DNA of 5,350 nt from assembly GCA_030917025.1 (NCBI GenBank), contig JAUPVN010000073.1:1-5350 (forward strand), written 5' to 3'. Source of the DNA: Patescibacteria group bacterium (lineage in GTDB: Bacteria > Patescibacteriota > Saccharimonadia > Saccharimonadales > CAIOMD01). Under the pieces are notes generated by a model. That model did no database searches, was not told the DNA's origin, and saw only the letters and a list, made by a program, of their open reading frames with translations. Each line of letters opens with the position of its first letter. Within the stretch, counting starts at the first letter, position 1. Shown here piece after piece: positions 1 to 5,337 of this stretch. A program made the position numbers and the translations under genes.

Positions 1-659
1 ATAATTCTTTAGAAAACACCGCAGAAGAACAAGATACAGAGTCATCTTCACCAGAGTCTCCTTTAACAACTGCTCAAAACCAAGAAAATATACAAGCAGA
101 AGAAACTCCTGCACCACAGGCTACAGAAGATTCCGAGCCAAAACCAGAAGTAATTGATGCCACTAAGACATACCAGGATACAAAAGAGCCCACAACACCT
201 ACCGAGCCAGAAACCCCTCAAGATAATACTATTCCACCTGTTATACCTGTAGAACCAACAGATGACGACCAAAATGGCACCCGTAACCCAGAGCCGGCAT
301 CTGTTCGCAAAAAGATAATAAGCCCCATGCATGATGGAGAATCTTTAGGAACGCCAGATATAAACAAACTATACCAAGAAGAAATGGCTAAAGAGGCAGA
401 AGAAAATGGTTTGCAAAACCCAGTAGCTAACAGCATTGTATCTGCAAGCACTAACCCAATTTCTGTTAATTCGGGTAATGCAGAGCTCCCCCAGCTAGAA
501 ACTATAGACGCCAGCCAAATCCCCGGCATATCCACAGACGGCACTGCGCCCATAGGTATTGTTACCCCAACCACAACCCCAGAACAACCAACCCAAGCAG
601 ATACTACAGCCCCAGAACCTCACGAAGACCCAAATAATCCAAACAATATTGCTCTTTAG
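1..659 (+). CDS. Acidic Pro/Thr/Glu-rich disordered protein, C-terminal part (5' partial)
   Basis: The frame is open from base 3 to the TAG at 657-659, giving 218 residues with no start visible, so the gene continues beyond the left edge. A Met codon at 327 lies inside the frame but is very unlikely to be the start, because the codons before it have the same composition and there is no gene boundary. About 14 percent of residues are proline, with many Glu, Asp, Thr, Ser, Asn and Gln and almost no aromatic residues, which indicates intrinsic disorder. One stretch, about residues 101-137 (bases 303-413), differs: it starts with basic residues (VRKKIISP), contains GTPDINKLY and then a charged, probably helical segment EEMAKEAEENG. 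It looks like a short conserved binding motif within a linker. No signal peptide or membrane segment is visible in the part present. Because the next gene is rluB-like, a C-terminal tail of ScpB is possible (scpB-rluB is a common gene order), but this is inference only. A surface or cytoplasmic low-complexity protein is equally possible. Confidence 0.8.
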   Translation, partial: NSLENTAEEQDTESSSPESPLTTAQNQENIQAEETPAPQATEDSEPKPEVIDATKTYQDTKEPTTPTEPETPQDNTIPPVIPVEPTDDDQNGTRNPEPASVRKKIISPMHDGESLGTPDINKLYQEEMAKEAEENGLQNPVANSIVSASTNPISVNSGNAELPQLETIDASQIPGISTDGTAPIGIVTPTTTPEQPTQADTTAPEPHEDPNNPNNIAL

Positions 660-687
660 TCACAAAAAATAGCTAAAAGTTAGTAAA

Positions 688-704
688 TATTATATAGTAT
701 TTAT
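688..704 (+). promoter_or_regulatory. TA-rich -10-like block abutting the pseudouridine synthase start
   Basis: The 45-bp gap after the preceding stop ends in a dense TA block with overlapping -10-like hexamers (TATTAT at 688-693, TATATA at 691-696, TATAGT at 693-698). If TATAGT is used, the usual 7-base distance puts the first transcribed base at 705, which is the A of the ATG, so the message would be leaderless. No purine-rich Shine-Dalgarno sequence lies in the 20 bases before the ATG. No convincing -35 hexamer is seen 16-18 bases upstream. The call is weak because TA-rich hexamers are expected by chance in such a gap. Confidence 0.35.
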
Positions 705-1355
705 ATGCGAATAAACAAATACGTTGCATTAGCAACTGGCTTAAGCCGCCGCAAAGCAGACGATGCTATTGCAAGTGGGCAAGTTAAAATCAATGGAACA
801 TCGGCTAGCACAGGCTGTGCCGTATCAGACCAAGATATTGTAGCAATTAATAACAAAAAACTATCTTTACCTATTTTTACTACTATCTTATTAAACAAAC
901 CAACAAGCTATGTTTGTTCACGCAATGGGCAGGGTAGCGCTACAATATATGATTTATTACCAAAAAAATATCATCATCTTAAACCAATTGGCAGGCTAGA
1001 CAAAAACAGCTCTGGTTTACTACTTTTAACAAATAACGGTGTTTTACACCAAAAACTTACCCACCCATCTTACGCAAAACAAAAACGCTACATAGTAATG
1101 TTAAACAAACCATTATTACCCAAAGACCAAGCCAATATTTTAAAGGGGGTAATGTTAGAAGACGGCATTAGCAAATTGCAATTACAAAAAACCGATAAGT
1201 CTTGGGTAGTTACAATGTCAGAAGGCCGTAACCGCCAAATTAGGCGCACATTTTCTGCCCTAGGCTACAAAGTAATAAGCCTCACGCGTACAAACTTTGG
1301 CCCCTATAAATTATCAGACATCCCAAAAAATGCTAAAATCTTAGAAATAAAATAG
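705..1355 (+). CDS. rluB: RsuA/RluB-family rRNA pseudouridine synthase
   Basis: A 216-residue cytoplasmic enzyme that should convert one uridine of ribosomal RNA to pseudouridine. Residues 1-50 form an S4 RNA-binding domain (MRINKYVALATGLSRRKADD, then the GQVKINGT strand-turn). The catalytic domain follows: the start motif LLNKPTSYVCS at about 62-72, the active-site loop GRLDKNSSGLLLLTN at 96-110 with Asp99 as the expected nucleophile, the KRYIV strand at 127-131, and the family C-terminal motif EGRNRQIRR at 173-181. These identify the RsuA/RluB/RluE/RluF branch. RluB (23S, helix 89 region) is the member most often kept in small genomes and the one usually found next to scpAB, but sequence alone does not separate it from RsuA (16S). 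At 216 residues it is a little shorter than typical RluB (about 240 or more), ending soon after the core fold. The ATG at 705 begins exactly at the S4 domain, so the start is secure even without a visible ribosome binding site. Stop is TAG. Confidence 0.93.
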   Translation: MRINKYVALATGLSRRKADDAIASGQVKINGTSASTGCAVSDQDIVAINNKKLSLPIFTTILLNKPTSYVCSRNGQGSATIYDLLPKKYHHLKPIGRLDKNSSGLLLLTNNGVLHQKLTHPSYAKQKRYIVMLNKPLLPKDQANILKGVMLEDGISKLQLQKTDKSWVVTMSEGRNRQIRRTFSALGYKVISLTRTNFGPYKLSDIPKNAKILEIK

Positions 1356-1363
1356 CAAATAAT

Positions 1364-1383
1364 GTATTTTTATATATACGATT
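1364..1383 (+). promoter_or_regulatory. TA-rich -10-like block before the 139-residue gene
   Basis: The 28-bp gap contains a run of T and A with TATATA hexamers at 1371-1376 and 1373-1378. The normal spacing puts transcription start at 1383-1385, essentially on the ATG at 1384. No Shine-Dalgarno sequence is present. The arrangement resembles that before the pseudouridine synthase and suggests a short or absent leader. The gap is also short enough for simple co-transcription with the upstream gene, so this is a weak call. Confidence 0.3.
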
Positions 1384-1803
1384 ATGAAAAACGCAGAACA
1401 ACAGCCACCAAGAAGTGAATATTCTGAATCACAAGCAATAGCCAATTGGGAGAATAGATTTAGAGATGCAGTAATTTCAGCTATTAAACAAATTTCTGAT
1501 CAACATTTAGTAAGTATATATAATTTTACTATTCCTAACTGTGATGAACTAACAAAGATTGGCATAAAAAACGCCTACAACCATCACTTAATCCCAAAAA
1601 ATAGTGACTATTTAAGCCTAAAAGATTGGCTAATGGTAATGGTGCAACACTATATAACAGGCAACCCTCACCAGTTTCAACGTGATGGATATGATAAAAC
1701 CAAAAATGCAAAAAGAATAATCGCAGAAGTAATTGGGCGAGCAAGAAAAAAATCCTTAGGCCAAGAATCTGTAGTACAAGCCATAAAAGAGCAATTCAAC
1801 TAG
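1384..1803 (+). CDS. Conserved-looking hypothetical protein, 139 residues
   Basis: I do not recognise this protein. It is soluble-looking, with no signal peptide or membrane segment. After a polar N-terminus (residues 1-20, with QQPPRSEYSES) it appears largely helical: an amphipathic segment at about 19-40 (NWENRFRDAVISAIKQI), a central region with hydrophobic clusters (HLVSIYNFTI; SLKDWLMVMVQHYITG at 78-93), and a basic segment at 105-123 (KTKNAKRIIAEVIGRARKK). The single Cys53 and scattered His residues form no metal-binding pattern. The lysine/arginine-rich second half would suit nucleic acid or ribosome contact, but no known fold is evident. It starts 28 bp after the pseudouridine synthase on the same strand and is probably in the same transcription unit. 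Its TAG stop overlaps the stop of the convergent membrane-protein gene by four bases. Length, codon use like the neighbours and tight packing support a real gene; function is unknown. Confidence 0.75.
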   Translation: MKNAEQQPPRSEYSESQAIANWENRFRDAVISAIKQISDQHLVSIYNFTIPNCDELTKIGIKNAYNHHLIPKNSDYLSLKDWLMVMVQHYITGNPHQFQRDGYDKTKNAKRIIAEVIGRARKKSLGQESVVQAIKEQFN

Positions 1804-2300
1804 TGGCCAACAAAGTATTTAATAAATACTACCGTTACACCAATTGCAGAAACAATTAAAGACGTTAAGACAGATCTTTTTGCAGAAAAGCCACTTAATC
1901 TACTGGCCCAATAACTAAATACTACCAATGTAGTTATTAAAAAGATGTAACTTATATTAAACGCAACTTGTGTATTATATATACCTAAATAACTAAGTAA
2001 AAAAATAAAACTTGGCCACAAACTAACGCTAATAATTGCAAAAGAATCTTGCTCAATTTCTGATCTTTGTTGTTTTGTTAAAGGCTTTTTTTGCTTAATA
2101 GTTTTACCAATAATTTCGGCGTATATCTCTGCAATTACTATTGCAACAGAAGCAAAAAAGGTCCCAAACATCAAGCTTGCAGGTGTAAAATGATTAGTAT
2201 AGTGTTGAGAAATTAAATAGGCATATATTAATATTGTGCCATAAACCACTTTAGATGCTCTATCATTACCATAGTATTTTTGAAAATTATTTTTTGCCAT
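1800..2300 (-). CDS. Small polytopic membrane protein of unknown function
   Basis: A 166-residue integral membrane protein. After a polar N-terminus (residues 1-17, containing GNDRASKVVYGT) about five hydrophobic segments can be seen: roughly 18-34, 41-66, 86-106, 112-131 and 145-163. A basic, highly polar loop lies at 67-84 (KTIKQKKPLTKQQRSEIEQD), probably cytoplasmic. The second segment carries an acidic motif, AEIYAEIIG (57-65), with two glutamates within the membrane span. Together with the N-terminal RASKVVYGTIL this resembles a small uncharacterised membrane family seen in Actinobacteria, but that is recollection rather than a search result. The buried glutamates could suggest ion or metal handling, but no substrate can be named. 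It follows the alpha/beta-hydrolase gene by 36 bp on the same strand and is probably co-transcribed. The start ATG has no Shine-Dalgarno; TA-rich sequence precedes it. Its TAG stop overlaps the convergent gene's stop. Confidence 0.85.
   Translation of the reverse strand: MAKNNFQKYYGNDRASKVVYGTILIYAYLISQHYTNHFTPASLMFGTFFASVAIVIAEIYAEIIGKTIKQKKPLTKQQRSEIEQDSFAIISVSLWPSFIFLLSYLGIYNTQVAFNISYIFLITTLVVFSYWASRLSGFSAKRSVLTSLIVSAIGVTVVFIKYFVGH
1814..1830. repeat. 17-base palindrome at the convergent gene junction
   Basis: AGTATTTAATAAATACT is a perfect inverted repeat of two 8-base arms around one central base; as RNA it could form a 7-bp stem with a 3-base loop. It lies 11 bases after the end of the rightward 139-residue gene and inside the last codons of the leftward membrane-protein gene, where it encodes the VFIKY region. 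Its place suits a transcription-end signal for the rightward genes, but the stem is almost all A-T and no T-tract follows, so a classical intrinsic terminator is not supported. Confidence 0.4.
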
Positions 2301-2336
2301 ATTTTAATTATGTATTAATAAACTAATAAATTCAAT

Positions 2337-3995
2337 TTAGTAATTATTGTTAATGTATTCTTGTAAAATTTTGGTTTTATTTGTATCCCAATTGGGTGGG
2401 TCTGTTACTGTGGCCCAACTATTAACAACAGCATTACCATACATATGCCCGTGGCCATACGGCACCGTTCCTGCAGATATTTGATCTATACCAAGCTGAA
2501 AAAAGCTAACAACCGGAAACCACCTAGTTGCCGGAGAAACATCAGGCCCGCGCGGTTCTTTTAACCAGTCTGGCTTAGTATCTATTAAGCTAAAATCAAA
2601 CCAAACAACTGGGTCAGAAGCATGCTGAACATATAAAATTCTTGGTTTTTGCCAAGTGCTTGTATCTTTTGTGATAGATTCATTATCGTAAGCAAATCTA
2701 ACCGCTTTACCGTTATCGTAAACGGGCAACCATTCTGGCGAACCTTTATCTCTATTATTGGTTGTGTTGCGCCATAAATTGGTAAAGTTTGGGGTGCCAA
2801 CAAACAATGCGCCATCTATAGAAAACCTTAAATCGTTAACGCCAGAATAAGGAGTTTGGCCACCATAACTACCAAGACTTAGCCCATAAGCATATAGCTT
2901 AGGCCTTGTATCTTTTGGCATTTGCATCCATTTGCCATAAACTGCATCAAATAGTGCTTGGCCAGCTTCTGTGGCGGTTTCTTTATCTGTTAAATAAGAT
3001 ATCCAGCTAGGCAAATAAGAATACTGTTGGCTAACAATTGCCGTGTTACCGCCGTACATATATTCTACAGAATCTACCGCTTGGGGCTCTAACCAGCCAG
3101 ACCCAGTGGTTGTTGCCAAAATTATAGCCTGTCTGTTAAATGCGCCGGTTCTTTCCATTTCTTGAACAACAATATCGGCTCTTTGCTGGGCTGTTTCTGC
3201 TGCCTTTAAGCCAACATAAACTCTAACTGGTTCGTTAGTTGCTTGGCCAACTACTTGTTCTATTTTTTGTTTATCTGGGCCACCAGCAACAAATTTTCTA
3301 CCTTGGTAGCCAATGGTATCCCAACTACTTAAAGATTCTGCACTACCAGACCTTAACGCGCTAGTAGGCTGCGTATATCCCTCTGGAACAGTTGTGTCTC
3401 TGTAGCCAAAATATGCATTAGCTACATTTACAAAATTTGTAGCAAAAACACCACTAACAACCCAAAATACCAAAGAACTAATTATTATTAAACTTAGTAA
3501 AATACTTAATCTTTTTGGTAACAAATGATCTATTTTTATATAGGTAAAATTAAACAACTTGCCCAAAAGCCGGCTAATAAACAAAATTATTACAAAAACA
3601 ATAATAGCTATTAACCAAACAATTAATATATGAAAACTCTGGTTTGTAGGCAAACCCACCAAAGCCTGAACTTCGTTATGCCAAACCTTAGCCAGCCAAG
3701 TAAACGCTACTAAAACAACAAGCCCAGTAACATAAAGGGCCTTCCAGGCATGCATTTTAACTTTTGCGGGTACTTCATTTTGCACTAGCCATCTAATAAC
3801 AGCGCTAATTAAAACACCAATACCATAACCAGATGCCACAGAAAGCCCCGTTACCAAACCCTGAATATACGCCGTTCTGGGCAATAAAGATGGCGCAACA
3901 GACAGCGCAAAAAATATTACAGCAAATACTAACCCCAAATAATTAAATTTCTTAAAGTAGGCTATAAATTTTTTATTAACTTTATTAATCTTCAT
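2337..3995 (-). CDS. Membrane-anchored alpha/beta-hydrolase (Abhydrolase_9 family)
   Basis: A 552-residue protein with an N-terminal membrane domain and a C-terminal serine-hydrolase domain, matching the two-domain family known as Abhydrolase_9_N plus Abhydrolase_9, best represented in Actinobacteria. Residues 1-190 contain about five hydrophobic segments (around 19-36, 43-70, 84-105, 121-143 and 164-188); the family signature PSLLPR (35-40) followed by QGLVTG and GYGIGVL is present. The catalytic domain (about 200-552) has the nucleophile elbow GLSLG at 371-375 (Ser373), a likely acid at Asp461 in HASDP and the likely histidine in GHGHMYG at 514-520 (His515 or His517). The triad thus appears intact and the enzyme is probably active as a lipase or esterase. 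Substrate is unknown for the family; lipid or cell-envelope ester is an inference, and which side of the membrane the domain faces is not settled. Length is normal (about 550). The lysine-rich first residues fit a cytoplasmic N-terminus. No Shine-Dalgarno precedes the ATG. It is followed 36 bp later by a small membrane protein. Confidence 0.92.
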   Translation of the reverse strand: MKINKVNKKFIAYFKKFNYLGLVFAVIFFALSVAPSLLPRTAYIQGLVTGLSVASGYGIGVLISAVIRWLVQNEVPAKVKMHAWKALYVTGLVVLVAFTWLAKVWHNEVQALVGLPTNQSFHILIVWLIAIIVFVIILFISRLLGKLFNFTYIKIDHLLPKRLSILLSLIIISSLVFWVVSGVFATNFVNVANAYFGYRDTTVPEGYTQPTSALRSGSAESLSSWDTIGYQGRKFVAGGPDKQKIEQVVGQATNEPVRVYVGLKAAETAQQRADIVVQEMERTGAFNRQAIILATTTGSGWLEPQAVDSVEYMYGGNTAIVSQQYSYLPSWISYLTDKETATEAGQALFDAVYGKWMQMPKDTRPKLYAYGLSLGSYGGQTPYSGVNDLRFSIDGALFVGTPNFTNLWRNTTNNRDKGSPEWLPVYDNGKAVRFAYDNESITKDTSTWQKPRILYVQHASDPVVWFDFSLIDTKPDWLKEPRGPDVSPATRWFPVVSFFQLGIDQISAGTVPYGHGHMYGNAVVNSWATVTDPPNWDTNKTKILQEYINNNY

Positions 3996-4032
3996 ATAAA
4001 CTTAACACTTTTTGCTAGTTTACGACTAACAA

Positions 4033-4068
4033 TACAGATATTATATACAGTAGTTTAGATTATTTAAA
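4033..4068 (-). promoter_or_regulatory. Candidate sigma-70-type promoter for the hydrolase gene
   Basis: On the minus strand, a perfect TATAAT (4045 down to 4040) is preceded by TTTAAA (4068 down to 4063, 4 of 6 matches to TTGACA) with a 17-base spacer. Predicted transcription start is near 4033, giving a 37-base leader before the hydrolase ATG at 3995. This is the best promoter candidate in the window and would let the hydrolase and small membrane protein be expressed independently of the aspartate kinase. The leader can form a 6-bp stem with one wobble (4030-4025 with 4019-4014), followed by an A-run; it has no Shine-Dalgarno. Confidence 0.5.
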
Positions 4069-4071
4069 CTA
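4051..4071. repeat. Inverted repeat at the end of the aspartate kinase gene
   Basis: TAGTTTA, a 7-base spacer and TAAACTA form a perfect 7-bp inverted repeat. Its first arm on the minus strand includes the TAG stop of the aspartate kinase. It could be a weak transcription-end hairpin for that gene, but it is almost entirely A-T and is followed by TGTATATAAT rather than a T-tract. It also covers the -35 hexamer and part of the spacer of the candidate hydrolase promoter, so an operator role is equally possible. Confidence 0.35.
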
Positions 4072-5337
4072 AATAAATGTTCTATGCAATAATTCTAATG
4101 CTTTTTTTGTATCTTCTTGCGCTACAACAACAGCAACACTAGCACCTTTTGGATGAGTAATTATTGTCTCTATACCAATATTATTATCTACTAGTGCTTG
4201 AGATAGCCTTATAATCGCCTTAGCGCGCATTAATCCATCGCGCAAACCCTCGCCAACACAGTATATTATGCCAAAAAGATGTATGTTAACATCGGCGTAA
4301 TCTCCTATTACTTCATCTTTTAATCTACGATCAAATTCTTCTAAAACTTTTTTTGATGTTTTTTCGTGCAGGGTAAAGGTTATGTCATCTTGGCCAGCTG
4401 GCATATGTTCTATAGACAAATCCAAATCACTAGCAATACTTAGCACCTTTTCTAAATATCCTTTTTGCTCACCCATGCCCAACTCATGAATAGATATTGT
4501 TTGTAATCTTCTGGCAGATACGGTTACAACCGATTCATCTTTTTTTGTTTCTCGATTTTTTGTAATTCGTGTGCCTGGTAAATCTGGGTTAAACGTATTT
4601 TTAATAACTATCGGAATATTAGCGCCTTGTAAAACTTTCATTACAGTTAGCTCTAATACGCCATTCCCACCAATTGCGCCTTCGCGCATTTCTGCCTCTG
4701 TAAGCTCGGGCAAAACTACAGTATCTTTTACCTGCCTTGGATCTGCGCTATGTACACCGTTTTGATCTGTGTAATTATAATATTCAACTTTTTGTCCATC
4801 TTTGGCTACATCAAGCAAGGCAAACGCCGCTAAAGCTCCAGAAATGTCAGATCCACCCCTTGGCAAAACATTTCTTTCTCCTATATCATTAACACCATAA
4901 AATCCAGGAGTCACAATTTGACCATCAGTTTGTTGCAAAATTTGTGATAGCGCATTAACTGAGGCTACAGTTTCTAAATTGCTATCTTCATCAAAACTAA
5001 CCCAATCTTTTGCATCTACAAAGGTATTGCCACTAAGAGCCGCAAAATACCTAGCACTAAATTCTTCCCCTAAAGACATTGCAAAGTCTACAGGGTTAGG
5101 GGCTGTTGCAATTTGGCCTAATCTTATTATTAATAATTCTAATATTTGCAAGCGTTCTTGTGTGGCGACATCTTGGTATAAGTTATTAAACCTTTCTACA
5201 ATAGCGTTTTGCATATCATCTACATCTTTACCGTCTACAATTGCAATGGCTAAGCTGCCTAGCATATCAGTCATCTTTACGTCGTAACCCTCTGACTTGC
5301 CCGGAGCAGATACCACTATAACTTTATGGTCTGGGTT
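4069..5337 (-). CDS. Aspartate kinase (5' partial, cut by right edge)
   Basis: Phosphorylates L-aspartate with ATP, the first step toward lysine/diaminopimelate, threonine and methionine. The frame is open to the right edge, reading NPDHKVIVVSAPGK at the start of genuine sequence. The GTG at 5316 is an internal Val of the conserved VVSAPGK strand, not a start. About 25-35 N-terminal residues, including the KFGGSS nucleotide-binding motif, are missing. Counting from that Val as residue 1, family motifs are SLGEEFSA (81-88, substrate site), GFYGVNDIGERNVLPRGGSD (138-157), YTDQNGVHSADPR (182-194) and the end of the kinase domain NTFNPDLPGTRI (240-251). Two ACT regulatory domains follow: about 264-330 (with ISIHELGM and IEHMPAGQDD) and about 343-412. 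The estimated full length near 450 fits single-chain aspartate kinases of the LysC/YclM kind. Feedback control by lysine or threonine is likely from the ACT pair, but the effector cannot be read from sequence. No other pathway gene is visible. Stop is TAG. Confidence 0.93.
   Translation of the reverse strand, partial: NPDHKVIVVSAPGKSEGYDVKMTDMLGSLAIAIVDGKDVDDMQNAIVERFNNLYQDVATQERLQILELLIIRLGQIATAPNPVDFAMSLGEEFSARYFAALSGNTFVDAKDWVSFDEDSNLETVASVNALSQILQQTDGQIVTPGFYGVNDIGERNVLPRGGSDISGALAAFALLDVAKDGQKVEYYNYTDQNGVHSADPRQVKDTVVLPELTEAEMREGAIGGNGVLELTVMKVLQGANIPIVIKNTFNPDLPGTRITKNRETKKDESVVTVSARRLQTISIHELGMGEQKGYLEKVLSIASDLDLSIEHMPAGQDDITFTLHEKTSKKVLEEFDRRLKDEVIGDYADVNIHLFGIIYCVGEGLRDGLMRAKAIIRLSQALVDNNIGIETIITHPKGASVAVVVAQEDTKKALELLHRTFI

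Noticed and set aside
327..329. ATG as start of a 110-residue protein
   Set aside because: The same frame stays open with the same composition back to base 3, there is no ribosome binding site, and the codons before it flow into the RKKIISP island.
63..332. 89-codon minus-strand frame rich in Cys, Phe and Trp
   Set aside because: The composition is what results from reading acidic Pro/Glu/Asn codons backwards, and it overlaps the plus-strand gene completely.
218..574. 118-codon open frame on the minus strand
   Set aside because: It is antisense to the low-complexity acidic gene; proline/threonine/glutamate-rich coding sequence often leaves the opposite strand open. The plus-strand frame runs uninterrupted from the left edge to 659.
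671..684. Possible hairpin CTAA-AAG-TTAG after the first gene
   Set aside because: A 4-bp A-T-rich stem with no T-tract is too weak to call a terminator.
1535..1744. 69-codon minus-strand frame opposite the 139-residue gene
   Set aside because: It is Leu/His-rich shadow sequence; the plus-strand frame is longer and is packed tightly with its neighbours.
2585..2815. 76-codon minus-strand frame inside the hydrolase gene
   Set aside because: It is an alternative frame of the hydrolase coding sequence with no motifs of its own.
4571..5287. Plus-strand frames of 64 and 102 codons opposite the aspartate kinase
   Set aside because: Both are antisense to a gene with clear family motifs and have Ser/Pro-rich compositions without features.
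5314..5316. GTG as start of the aspartate kinase
   Set aside because: It encodes Val of the conserved VVSAPGK strand; coding continues upstream (NPDHKVIV) to the window edge, and the KFGGSS motif is still missing.
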